A stretch of DNA of 64,000 nt from Humulus lupulus. Lineage: Eukaryota; Streptophyta; Magnoliopsida; Rosales; Cannabaceae. The DNA lies in contig NC_084800.1 of assembly GCF_963169125.1 (NCBI RefSeq), forward strand, positions 145,572,397 through 145,636,396. Reading direction: 5' to 3'. Under the pieces are notes generated by a model. It searched no databases, was not told the origin of the DNA, and saw only the letters and a list, made by a program, of their open reading frames with translations. A program made the translations under genes and the position numbers. Of the stretch, positions 44,762 through 56,450 are shown piece after piece (positions within the stretch are counted from its first letter, which is position 1; the number at the start of each line of letters is the position of its first letter).

Positions 44762-47489
44762 TGTAACGCCCCAACTCCAAGGACCGCTACAATGCACATT
44801 GCAAACAGTGCTAAACTCGCTAATCGAGTCGTTTGGCCATAAACGTGTAACTAAGTATGATTTGCAGTTTAGGGGTTAAGAATTTTGGTTAAGGTATAAC
44901 GTTTCACTAGAACGTATTTTGTATACATTGGGATCTCAAAAATATAATTTCAGAGTCTATTACAAGAGAGTATTTACAGCAGGCCGTTCTAAGCGGCAAA
45001 ACAGGGTTTAACCCTAGTTCCTCTTTCAAACCTCGCCCAAGTATTGGTCGAGCAGCTGCATATGTACACGTCATCACCAAAGCTCTCCAACTCAAGGATG
45101 GTCCAGCTTCCTTTTGCCTTTACCTGCACCACAAAGCACCCGTGAGCCGAAGCCCAACAAGAAAACTCATATGCTCATGAACAGTCATATCACGATATCA
45201 AATCATATCTGGCTTGCCTAGCAAACATAGCTTTATTCAAGCATGCAAATGAATTCAAAAAATGCTGGGGTATCCAGGATAAGAAATCCTGCCCTTCTGA
45301 TTGGAGGACTATCAAGTCAATCCTAATCAGATGAGTGTTTTAACACTTGAGGTTCTGGTAAACCATGTTGAGTGATCAACAAGCAAGACACTATGAGGCT
45401 CAGCACCCAAGGCCATGCATATGATGATCAAAATGATCATACAGAGATCATAGCTCTGATCAGATGAGTGAATATCACTTCAGGTTCTGGTAAACCATAC
45501 TGAGTGATTGACAAGCACGTCACTGTGGGGCCGGTGCCCATAGCCATGTGACGTAACAGTCACGGGGCTCGCTGGCCCTGGCTCTAAATGGCTAGCCCTT
45601 GGCTAGAAAAGTACTTTTTAATATTCATCGAACTTGAGGTCGATCCGGCATTAATGCTCATTTGAGTCATTCAATGCAGATGTCAATTAGATCTAATCTT
45701 TGTTGGCTTGCGTGGAACACACTAAGGCCATCCTGACTAATGAGTCAGAGCAATGTGACCAGTGCCTAGCACCACTGCCGAACTTGACTAATGAGTCATA
45801 GCTTCACAGTTGATACTAACACCTTTGCCAATTCTGACTAATGAGTCAGTACCATGCACAAGTAAGCATTGCTACCAAACATATATCATATGTCACACAT
45901 CCAAAGATGAGGCATTCAACATGCTTACTTAACAATTGTGAGCATAATAATGATCATGCACAAACACAGAGACTCAAGCTCTGACCAATCTCATATTCAT
46001 CATTCATGGCATGCCCTAATCACATGTTTCTCGTGCATCACTTGCATCACACTTAATCATCCAGCATGCCTCAATAATAATCATATGCAGATGGGAAAAA
46101 TTGCCAAGCATTCATTATGCTATCAATGTTTACATTTAAACATCCAACATGCATCAAACATAACCATGCATGTCACATATGGGGTGCAGTTTTCTTACCT
46201 TCGGTCCAAGCACAAGTTACCAACAAATGAGCCACAAGCACGATCCTGATTCCAAGCCTCAAGTGATAACCTAGTCACAACCACAAATGGTGACCCAATG
46301 AGTTCAAGTACTAAAACCAATCCTTGAACTAAAACTTAGCCTCCAAGACATCAATCCTCACAAATCCGGGTAGTAGGAATGATCCCGAGGCCTAAAACCA
46401 TGTTCCCGGGGTTAAAACACGCAAACGGACTCAAAAGCCTGCCTGAGCCGCGGCTCTGAAACCTTGAGTCGCGGCCCCCAGCCAACTCTGAAGCAAGGGC
46501 TGCGGCGCCCAATGCATAGGGTCGCGGCGCCCAGCAGGAACAAATTCATGCACCAGCTTCATCGAGCAAGGGCCGCGACACCCAAGAACAGGGTCGCGAC
46601 CCAACTTTGAGGTAGCCATTTTCCTTCATTTTTAACCTTTTAAAACCTCCCAAAAACATGTCTAAACATTCCCAAATCATCAAATCAAAGTTCCCAAACT
46701 CCCCAATGGTCCAAAACCACCAAAACCTGAGGCTCAAACGAACTAAAAACTCAACGATTCACAAAGTCCAATTCAAGCTTAAAAACTTAAAACTTAAACT
46801 TGGATTACCTCCGATTGAGTTGTTTCCAACTAAATCCTCCGGCTAATAAGCTTCTAATTCTCCTTAGGATTGCTATGCCTCGATCCTCGCTTGAATCCGA
46901 GTCCTAGAACTCAAGTTATCTTTGAAAACGCAATCGGGAGACGAAAAGGGAACTTTTAGGGAGAGAGAACGTACAGAACATTCTTTTTATTTTCTTAAAA
47001 GGTTACTTCAAGCTTAAGTAGCTTCCAATAAAACCTAATGCTTGGGGTCCCGAAAACACCCCCGAGGACATTATAGTCACAACTTCCAGAATTTCCCCCT
47101 GATCTTACTATCTCCCAACTTATCACCAAATATTAATTCCCATTACCCAATAACCCGGTAATGCTCTAAATACCCCTTGACTTACTCCAAGTCAAGTTTA
47201 AATCCCGTTGTCACTTTCCCACTAGCTTACCTCCTAGGATCGTCTTGTGCTGGGTAACCCTGGCATAACCAAATAATAACAAAGCACCACGCCCATTTCA
47301 CATATATGCCAAAAATGCCCGAAATGGCCAAAATATGAAAATCGCCCAATTAATCACAAATGGGTTCACATGCATATTTAATACACATAAGCATGCATAT
47401 TATCATTAAATAGCAAAATAAAGCAATTATGACCCTCTCGACCTCCTAATCAAGGTCCTAAACCTTATTAGGAAATTTGGGGCATTACA
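44762..47489 (-). mobile_element. Solo Tekay-like LTR with perfect duplication
   Basis: 2.73 kb, minus strand, TGTAATGCCCC at 47489 to GGGGCGTTACA at 44762. Family landmarks: six GC boxes (46445-46602), GTAAGAAAACTGCACC (46183-46200) and GGTGCAGGTAAAGG (about 45117-45130). No primer binding site or polypurine tract adjoins it and ATGCT flanks both ends, so it is a solo LTR left by LTR-LTR recombination. Open frames inside it (45938-46249, 46431-46846) lack motifs. Confidence 0.92.
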
Positions 47490-47494
47490 ATGCT
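47490..47494. repeat. Right target site duplication (ATGCT) of solo LTR
   Basis: Second copy of ATGCT. Removing the LTR and one copy rejoins the reverse transcriptase frame without a shift. Confidence 0.9.
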
Positions 47495-47865
47495 TCTGCC
47501 AAATCTTTCACATGATCTGGGGCTGTCCTGGACTTCACTAGCATGTTGTACACATACCCTTCCATGTTCCGACCAAGCTGATTCTTGAACTTTTTGTTCA
47601 CTAACCTTTGGTAAGTGGCCCTTGCATTCTTCAAAAACCGAAGGGAATCACTTTATAGCAGTAGACGCCTTTGTCTATTTGAAAATTAGTATGTTCCTAG
47701 TTCATGACATGCATGGAGATTTATTTTTCCCTTAATATGAATCCATGAACGTGAGGAGCTCATACCTAGAGGTGGCATCCACCATCTTGAAAAATTTTGG
47801 TAGGGAGAAGAAATTCGTTGGGCAGGTCTTGTTGAGGTTAGAGAAATCAATGCAAGGGCCACTGG
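47490..47865 (-). pseudogene. Tat-2 reverse transcriptase, catalytic part
   Basis: Minus strand: CIDFSNLNKT, then VDATSRYELLTFMDSY, damaged VIPFGF, NARATYQRLVNKKFKNQLGR and EGYVYNMLVKSRTAPDHVKD (47500-47580), where family members read VYVDDMLVKS; both catalytic aspartates are lost (YVYN). It abuts copia B at about 47866 and the solo LTR at 47489. Confidence 0.82.
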
Positions 47866-48860
47866 TCCACAAACATCTGCATGCACAAGTCCAAGGGGTT
47901 CTTTGGCCCTATCACCCTTTGGAGAGAATGGACGCTTGGTCATTTTGCCTTCTAGACAAGATTCACAGACAGGTAATGCACCTAAGGTGAGTTCCCTCAA
48001 AGGCCCGTCCTTTGTTAGTCTTTGAATCCTATCATAGCCAATGTGACCTAGTCAAGTGCCATAAATACGTCATATTATCGTTATCGGTCTTTTGACGTTT
48101 ATTGGTCCTAGGTTTAGCTACTTTGAATAAATCATTGTTAAGAGCGAGGGGTTCGTTAGGTCGCAAAATATAAAGCCCGTTTTCTAAACATGCAATACAC
48201 AATTGTGATCAATTGAAAGAAATAGATATATTAGAACTTGTGAAAGTTATAACAAATTGTTCTAATTGCAACATGGAAACTGAAATTAAATTTTTACTAA
48301 AATCTAGAATAAAGAAGACATCATTTAAAATTAAGTATTTATTTCCGAACTTCAGACAAGCTATTCCTCTAGCTTGGACCGCAACGAACGCTCTGTTCCC
48401 AACTATAAGCTTTAAGCCACGTTCGTCCACTTCCTCCCACGATTCAAGAAGCTGTAAAGAGTTGCAAACATGGTTGGTAGATCCAGAATCAATAATACAA
48501 ACGGATTTATCATTCTCTAAAACACATGTTTCTAAGATAAATGAACTATTATCATTACCTTTGTTTTTCACTGCTAGAAGCTTGGGGCAATCCTGTCCAA
48601 TGCCCCTTCTCTTTGTAGTGAAAACACTTACCTTTACCTTTCTTGTTTTGCTTGTTCTTCCCCTTAGGCGTCTGTGCATTTGGTTGTGCACTCATCTTTG
48701 CAGCCTTTGCAGGCTTGGGGTTGTTGTTTTGTCCACCTTTCCTCGTGTTTCCATCTTTCGAAGATGAAGCTTGGTTAGCTTCAGCCTTACCTAGATCAGC
48801 AGCAACAATAGTAGTCTTATTTTCTCCTCCTATACTAGGTCCACCAATGATAGGCTCAAA
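47866..48860 (-). pseudogene. Copia B gag end, protease and integrase start
   Basis: Minus strand. Lysine-rich gag end and a damaged knuckle (KVSVFTTKRRGIGQDCPKLL; 48590-48650), then protease with an intact active site, CIIDSGSTNHVCNSLQLLES (about 48450-48510), and downstream blocks LKFGNKYLILNDVFFILDFS. A pre-integrase LPVCESCLEGKMTKRPFSPK region and GLVHADVCGPV follow, ending abruptly at about 47866 where Tat-2 begins. It keeps the protease segment missing from copia A. Confidence 0.85.
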
Positions 48861-49250
48861 ATTCTAAAGCTCTTTCATGAGCTGCGTTAGACCATAGTTG
48901 AGTTTATTCAACACATAGTTGGTGGTGAGCGGCAGGAAAGCTGGAGAAAGATTGTTGAGGATTAAGCCAACTTGAGTTTCCTCATCTATTGTTGCTCCAT
49001 GCAGTTCAACTTCTTGAAAGTAGTTTGTCATTTTGATCAGATGATCGCGGACATGTTGAGAAGGTGCCATCCCAACATTTACCATCACGAACGTGCAGAG
49101 ACGGTGCTCATTCTGGGGATTCCTCAGTCATGATGAATTCAGAGTTGTCACCAATCAACATTCTGTTGATGTTCTACTTCAATTTAGGGAAGTTTTCTCC
49201 AGTGAGTTTCTCCATCGAAAGTTGAGAAAGGATGGGAGTAGACACAGACA
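48861..49250 (-). pseudogene. Copia B gag, N-terminal part
   Basis: Minus strand, start MSVSTPILSQLSMEKLTGEN at about 49250, then an early stop, MLIGDNSEFIMTEESPE, and after a jump VGMAPSQHVRDHLIKMTNYF, then LNNLSPAFLPLTTNY (48864-49088). It is shorter than a normal copia gag; the region matching 29690-29880 of copia A is deleted. Confidence 0.8.
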
Positions 49251-51611
49251 TACTTAAAACTACAAATTATCAATTAAATAGAAATTAATCACATTTGCTC
49301 AATAAAACTCATATTCACACAAAATTCCAGAAATAGGACAACATATACCAAAATGTGTAAGATATGAGAAAAAATACAAAAATAATCATATCTCTATTTC
49401 TTTAGGTTTTTAAAAAATCTATGATATCCTTGTCTCGATTGGCGAAATTCAAAAATATCACTAGTTAAATAAAGTTGTAAAATTATTTAATAATGGAAAC
49501 CATTATTAACAACCTACTATTCAATCAAAATAAGAAAACAAAATCTCTTATTTTATAAGCTAGACCCGCGGTTTCGATAATCACAGATTTAACCCTAGTA
49601 GTCATCTTAGGGGTGAGTCTAGAAGAATTTGACCTATAATTATCTATCTTTCGAAATCTAACATTGTCAAAAGAAATAATAAACACCTTCCGTAGGGGGG
49701 CGAATCAAAGCGTCTCGAAGCCCCATTAAGCTATTGACGTTGTTAAACCAACAGTTGAGATCGAATATAATTCTTAAAATAAGTTCATTATAAAATTAAA
49801 AATAGTATTTTTATTATTTATTTTTAGAAATTTAATGACTATGGTTCTCCAAAAAATTAAAAAAATTAAATTTTTAAAACCAAAGTCCTATAATTTCCTA
49901 TTAGTTCTAAAGTGTCACATTGAAACAAATTCAATTAATTTGTATTTAATCAATATTTAGGTTTAACTAATATAATGAACCTATACAATTAAGTCCAACT
50001 CAGGTAAATGAGCCTTAAAAATTAGGCTTTTATGAAGGAGGGTTGGGTTCAGTATGTTGTTCCCACTACTAAGGCCCCCAAACTTTCATACAAGGTCCAA
50101 AAGACAGGAATTTAAACCTTCATTTTATTAATTGTTATAAATTTATTAGGCCTACTATAGTCATGCAAAGCAATTGGGCATTCACAAGTGGAGTCACCCA
50201 CAAGAGATGAATTTAAACTCTACATTTTCTAATGGACCCAAATAAAACCTATCCTTTTATGAATATTTTATCTGGCAAATTCAATATATCTAACAAACAT
50301 ATGGGTCACTGTATGCATCTAAGTCCAATTGCAAAAATACTACATATAGTGTAAACAAACATGTTATAATTGGATGGGCCTAATCATGTTACTATATGTG
50401 CAAGTCTATAAATTTATGCAAAAATACAACAATTTATTTCATTTGAAAAAATATCACAATTAATTATCTAGAATTTATCAAAAATTCGAATTAATTAAAT
50501 TTTTACAAAAATAAGTCAATTTAAATGAAATTTATCAACAATGAACAATAGTTAATTTAAATTTCATTTATCAACAATCAACTTGGTTTAGGTTAATTTA
50601 AAAAAATAAGAATTTAATTTAAATATGATTTATCGACAATTAACCAAAGTTAATTTTAATCCCATTTATTAAAAAATATATATTTTACTAATTGGTTGAA
50701 AAATGATATTTTTCAAAATTTAACAATTTTAAATTTTAAAATCAATATCTTAACTATTTTTCAAAAAGTATCTTGTGTTGTTACAACTATAAGCTAATAT
50801 ATTAACCATTAAAAAAAATTATTAATAGTTATAACAACCCTAAAATATCTCTAAACAGTTGAACAAATTCAAATATCCATGAAAATATCTAAATAACAAA
50901 TTTCAAATTTTAAATAATTTAAATATTAAAAACTATAGAATAAATATATATCTATATTTTCAAATAAAGATTTAATAAAAATAACAAGTATTTAAAATAA
51001 AATATCTTAAATATCTAATATCTTAATTCTAATATTATAATATATTAAAATATTTAAAATTAAGTTGTTAGTCTAATTTTAAATTTGAATTGAATCTTTG
51101 TAAACATATCTAATTATTTAAATCTCAACCAACAAAAATATCTTATTTTAAAAAATATTTTTAAATTATAAAACAAATCTGATATTTATGGCTTCGATTA
51201 TTATTTAATAAATTTTCACATTTTAATTTCTTTAATTTAAAAAAACAATTTTTTTTTTTTGATGAACAGTACCACAGGTACTGTTCATCGTGTGGCTGCT
51301 GGCTGCTGAGGAGACGCATGAAGGTGGCAGGTGCGGGTGCGAATGCGCGCTCAGGTATGCACGCGCATGTGAGGCACCCAAGCAAAAAAAATTCAGAAAA
51401 TTTTTTTGAGCAATTTTTCAAACCAAAACCATTTTATAAATAATTTTTAACATATTTTACTCAAAATAAAGCATATATATCAAAATAACTTGAAATTGCT
51501 AATAATCACATAAAATTCAATATGCTTCATAAAATCATGAAATCCATCAAATTATTCAAACACATCAAATAATTCAATTTTTAACATGTTCATGCATGAA
51601 AATAAAGATAA
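49251..51611 (-). other. Very long AT-rich leader of copia B
   Basis: About 2.36 kb between the primer binding site and gag, with no motif-bearing frame. Mostly above 70 percent A+T by eye, except a GC-richer island at about 51285-51385 next to a perfect 13-bp hairpin. Copia leaders are usually far shorter, so part of this may be an insertion. Confidence 0.5.
51261..51289. repeat. Perfect 13-bp hairpin in copia B leader
   Basis: GATGAACAGTACC, spacer ACA, then GGTACTGTTCATC. Confidence 0.85.
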
Positions 51612-51631
51612 CCAAAGGCTTTGAGGCCAGT
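51612..51631 (-). promoter_or_regulatory. Degenerate primer binding site of copia B
   Basis: On the minus strand, directly after the LTR: ACTGGCCTCAAAGCC. TGGCCTCAAAGC matches the initiator-Met site TGGTATCAGAGC at 9 of 12 positions. Confidence 0.5.
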
Positions 51632-53404
51632 TGTTAGGAAACTTATACAAGATCTTTATTTATTTTTATGTTGATCTAATATTAAACAAGTTAATATGAG
51701 ACAATTTATAACATGTTTCTAAAATAGAATTGAAAAGCATACTTACATTATACGCAGCGGAATAATGGAGTCCATCATTCAGATTCTCTAACCCTTGTAT
51801 CCTTTCTGTCGCAGAGTATTACCAAGAAACTTAATCGATCTTCAATTTTCTTCACAACCTTCCAAAGTATTCTTAGACTCACCTAGACTAGAGTGGACAA
51901 TTCTCAACACATGAGATAGATACAGAGAAAAGAAGAGAATAAGGCTTAGAAAATGGCTTATGTTTAGAGAGAATCTAAAACCTATCAGAAAATCAATATC
52001 TATCCTTTCATTTCAACTCTCACTTAACATTCCATTTAATAATTCATTTAGGTCATTTATTTATTTAAAAATCAATAAAATAATAGTCAATTAACAGCCC
52101 TAGGTCGAAATTTCCCATTTGATTATTAAGCCCGTTGGAATCAAGGCCCGTATTATTTTCTATTGATTTAATTAATTAAATAACTATTGAATTCCTTTAT
52201 TAAATTTATTATTTATAATTTGAACATTAATTTAAACTTATTTGTTAATTAGATATCAAATTATCTTAATTAATAAATCTGCCTTAATTTCTTTTTTCTT
52301 CTCTAAATTGTATAATTCTGTGAAACTATCCAAAATTGACCTGGTCAAATTTGATAATTAAATCAATTAATTGAGACTATCTAGATAATTTTATCCAATG
52401 TACAGTGGGGACCATCAGCTTATGAAATCAAGCTCCAATAAGTTTTCATAAATTTAACAAATAAATTTATAGACTTATTAATTCCTTGTGACTCCACTAA
52501 AGACTCGGAAATGCACTCCTAAATTCATAGAACGCTTTATAACAAATATAGATACATTATTACTTATCCATTGTTACAACCATAATTTTCACTCAATCCT
52601 TTCTAGATGGTCTACAATGGATGGGACTAAAATACTATTTTACCCCTCATTGTATTTTATCCTTAAAACACTTAGTTCCTTATAAATGATATTTCATTAA
52701 ACTAATATTAATTAGTGAAATGAGAGCTCTATCATATAACACCTTGAACCAAACTAAAAGGAAACCATCGTTTCACTTCTTCATCAGAAGCTATAGAAGT
52801 TCATATATATGATTAACACTCCCACTCAATTACCGAGTTCCCAAGATATAAGTATGGGCTAGTCCGTAGGGTAAGTTGATAACGAACAAGTCAAAGAACT
52901 CAAATGATACAATCATTTAGAATATTAATCGCTTAGAATTGAGATTGAATTGACCTATGGTCAACTATAAGATATGACCAGAATAGATAATAGCGGTATG
53001 TTTACTTATCCTATGAACTGTCAATATTTGTCCAGTCTGATGTAACAAATACATCCAATCTTATCAACTTTGCTAATGTTCTGGAAAGAACATAACACTA
53101 CAATGTGTAAGTAGATCATATCGTAGATTGGCAAGTCAGTGTAAATCCTGTGCACTAACTAATCTTAGGACTAAATTATTTTGAACATATAATCATATTT
53201 ATATTCCACTATGATTACGCCACTATAAATACGATTAGCTATATGCTCGGGATTTAATAGAAGTTTATATTAAAAAAATAATCATGAAAATAAAACATGT
53301 GAGAAAAGTGATTGAACAAGTCAAAAAATGATTTCTATTCTTTTATTGATAATAAATGAGATCACAAAGAAATTGGATTTTAATTAGGGCATAAAACCTT
53401 AACA
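51632..53404 (-). mobile_element. Copia B 5' LTR
   Basis: 1.77 kb, minus strand, TGTTAAGGTTTTATGCCC at 53404 to TTTCCTAACA at 51632. Homologous to the copia A 3' LTR (33337-35207). Beyond 53404 lies Tat-2 gag, so copia B inserted into Tat-2. Confidence 0.85.
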
Positions 53405-55589
53405 CACACTTCGTCGTCATGATCAGGGCCCACGTACACTGGCTCTGCGAGCTTCTCGATGTTCCCCCAGATGGAGTCCTCCAAAAATGGTCCCTACTCA
53501 TCCGTTGATCAGATGAGGTCCTTGGGTCATTGGCTGCGGAGCAACCGACACGTGTCCTTGAACTTGTGGAGGCACTAGTTTTGGGGCTGAGCTCCCGCAA
53601 GAGCTTGAGCTGGGAGTGCTTCGACCCTAGGATGCTGGTAAAGATGCTCCAATTTAATGAGATTCTCTATGTCATCACAAAGTTGTTTGTATTCATTGGT
53701 ATGATGACCAACATCATTGTGAAACTTGCAAAAATTGGTTGTGTCTCTCCTTTCCCTTTCTTGACTTATGGGTTGTGGCCTCTTGTAGCGAATTTGTTGT
53801 TTTGTGATTGTAAACTCTCGAGTATCGACAAGATCGATGTACTCGGAGTATTGACGAGTGTACATCTCCTTGGGAGCACCAGTTCTCTTCGGTTTCTTAT
53901 TTGATTTGCCTTTACCCCCATGTTTACTCCCACTTGGTCCCTCACTAGGGGCGGTTGACTGGAAGGGAGTAGCTGTTCCAGCACTGAAAGCACATTGATT
54001 AGCCCTAAATCTACTGGGGGCTACTCTATACCCATCTAGGAGTTGCAGCCACAGGGACAATAGGAGTTGGGACGAAGATTGGTCCTCTAAAAGGTCCAAT
54101 TTGGGCATTTTCCCAATGGATATATTCTTAGGCCCGGCGAATGAAATCATTGAGACCATGGCATTCGCGTCTTTGTAGATCATCCTACAATGCAGAACAT
54201 GTTCAGATACCAGCTTGTAAGGCCATCAACTGTTGGCCATCATCGACCCTCCTGGTCCTTGCAGTTCTTCCTTAAAGCATTTAATATCCACCTTGAGGAT
54301 CTCAAACGACCTTTGTTTGATGTTAGCCAATGTGTTGACTTCGATCCTTATCTTCCTAGTTACTATAAAATGTCTTAAGAAGGTGGAGGATAGTTGGGAC
54401 TAAGAGTGTAAGGAGCCCGATCTATGTTTCTTGAACCACTCATCAGTTGGTCTTGTTAAAGTTAACGGGAAGCAATGGCATCTGGCGTCCTCGAAGACGA
54501 AGTCCATGGACATAAGGCAGTTGAACTTAGATAGATGGGAAAAAGGGTCTGTAACTCCACTGTAAGGAGTAATGTCTGGCATTTTGAAGCCTCAAGGTAA
54601 TAGGGCTTCAACAATGTGTGGAGCACATGACTCCCCTTCTTTATCTTCTGAATCGGAGTCTTGGCCCTTTCTCTTGACCATCTTCAACATTATCATTTTT
54701 CGACAAACAAATTTTGCACAAAGAGGATAATTGTTGACACTTTATGCCAGGTATTCCCCCTGGTCGGGCATTGCTTCTCAACTCTAAGAATTGAGATTAT
54801 CTTGGAGGTGTGGTTGTGGGTATCGCTAGGGAAGTCCCCGGGAGCTGCCCTATTCTCGCGAGCACTCAGAATGTCTCACAAATTAGGCTTTTTCACTCCT
54901 ATGGAAGCCACCCTTGGGGAATCCTACTTCTGTCTCCCAGTCAAACTTTATGTTATCATTGTTTACCGAAACACTGATTTGATGTCCTTGGTTCATAGAG
55001 ACTTCTCTACTATTGGCTCATCACCTGGGGTTTCCTCCGGGATGTTGTGGAATAAAAGGCTCTCGTCCTCCAGGTCTGGCATGATAAGTCGTAGCACGCC
55101 TGGAAAGGAATGTCCTGGGCTCCACGGACATTGTGGGCGTGGCAGTTTCCTTGGAAACTGTGAACTTCCTTGGGGTCATATGTCCTTCTCGAGACATCGA
55201 GGGGCTAGGAAGCTTCACGAGTCCTCTTCTATGTGTGGGTAGCCTTAGCCTTATCTCCCAAATAGGCTGGAGGCATGGGTGGTACTCTAGCTAGGTGCAC
55301 AGGTGGCACGCCAGCTAGCTGTTCTTGTGCCGCGTCACTAGGGAGCATAGGTGGCAGGCTCACTGGTTGCACTGGTGGAACTTCATTTAGTACGCATGTG
55401 GTACGAAAATTGGCGACCCAGGTGGTACTTCAACCTGATGATACACTTGCAGCCCTTGAGCCGCCAAAGTGTCCTTTATGGCGTTAACCACCTCTTGTAA
55501 GGCGGCGATGTTACCTTTTCGAGCCCCCATCACCCATTGCTTGGAGACAATTTGGCCCTTGAGTGCCACAATTTGTGGTGTCTTCTCTG
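53405..55589 (-). pseudogene. Tat-2 gag
   Basis: Minus strand. N-terminal part MLATEKTPQIVALKGQIVSK (55599 downward), whose QEVVNAIKDTL matches Tat-1 near 21235. The proline-rich repeat is near 55270-55440. Gag core with MPDITPYSGVTDPFSHLSKF, then PTDEWFKKH (54400-54582). A better-kept 203-codon C-terminal part (53575-54183) holds FCKFHNDVGHHTNEYKQLCD, the Tat zinc-like motif with the second Cys as Y. Copia B interrupts it at 53404. Confidence 0.82.
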
Positions 55590-56450
55590 TCGCTAACAAG
55601 CAATTAAAATAAAGCTTAAAGAATTAGAGATTGAGACACAGGATTTTACTTGGTGGTTCCGATTGTGAATCAACCCTAGTCCACGAGTCACTTGTATTTA
55701 GGATGTAAAGAACTTGCAAATGTTAAGCTCCTATGGAGGTTTTTAGGCAGTGTAAAGGCGTGCTCTGAAAATATGAAATCAATCAAAGATCCTTTACACT
55801 TTGTATCAATCAAAGACATTCTATTTATAAACGGTCGGGGCAATTAATTCCCTAATGAGGCTTAATTACAATTTTCCTCCTCTAATAGGAGCTTAAATAC
55901 ACAATAAATAGTAATTCCCTAATAAATGAGCTAGTGGGCCCCTACGTATCTTAGTGGATCCAATACTAGGTATACTAGCCTACTACTTTATTGGACAACA
56001 CTCTCCTGATAGTGTCAGGAGGGTAGCGGCATGTTTTCCCATATCAGGTGGCGTCGTAAGACATTCTGCTTGTCGCTTGTATGGGATCGACACCACGATA
56101 AGTGAAACAGTAAGTGTTAAATGGCTGCTTCCTGTCAGGGTTACTATGATTGACACCTGAAAACCCTTCTCCATGTCCGGAAGAGGCTTCTCACAGATCA
56201 GAAGGAAATGAATGGATGAGACAGTCTTGTAATGAAACTTGGAGCATTGTCCTAGAACATGGTCCTCAAGAAGTAACGTTTCCACAAGGACATACTCCTC
56301 TGCTGGTGGTGAACTATGACTGAAGGCAAGTCTTACCTCCCGTGGAGCTCAAGACAAGCTCCAGGGGACTTAATTAGCTTCCATGCAGTCTTAATTACTC
56401 TCAATGTGTGCCACATGTCACTTGGTGAAATTCTTAATTTGATTTTAAAT
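55590..56450 (-). mobile_element. Tat-2 5' LTR
   Basis: Homologous to the Tat-1 LTR on the opposite strand, with TATAAATAG at 55821-55829 (minus). The primer binding site and TCAACA end seen in Tat-1 are deleted; LTR ending TTGTTAGCG joins gag directly. The outer end near 56450 is approximate. Confidence 0.68.

Noticed and set aside
44548..44766. Plus-strand frame at the solo LTR edge
   Set aside because: It is antisense to Tat-2 reverse transcriptase.
48213..48767. 184-codon plus-strand frame
   Set aside because: It overlaps copia B protease on the opposite strand, where DSGST and CCHC-like motifs are present.
51161..51421. 86-codon minus-strand frame in copia B leader
   Set aside because: The start lies in AT-rich sequence and the frame depends on the GC island and hairpin; no motif.
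54661..55242. 193-codon plus-strand frame
   Set aside because: It is antisense to Tat-2 gag, which has the recognised motifs on the minus strand.
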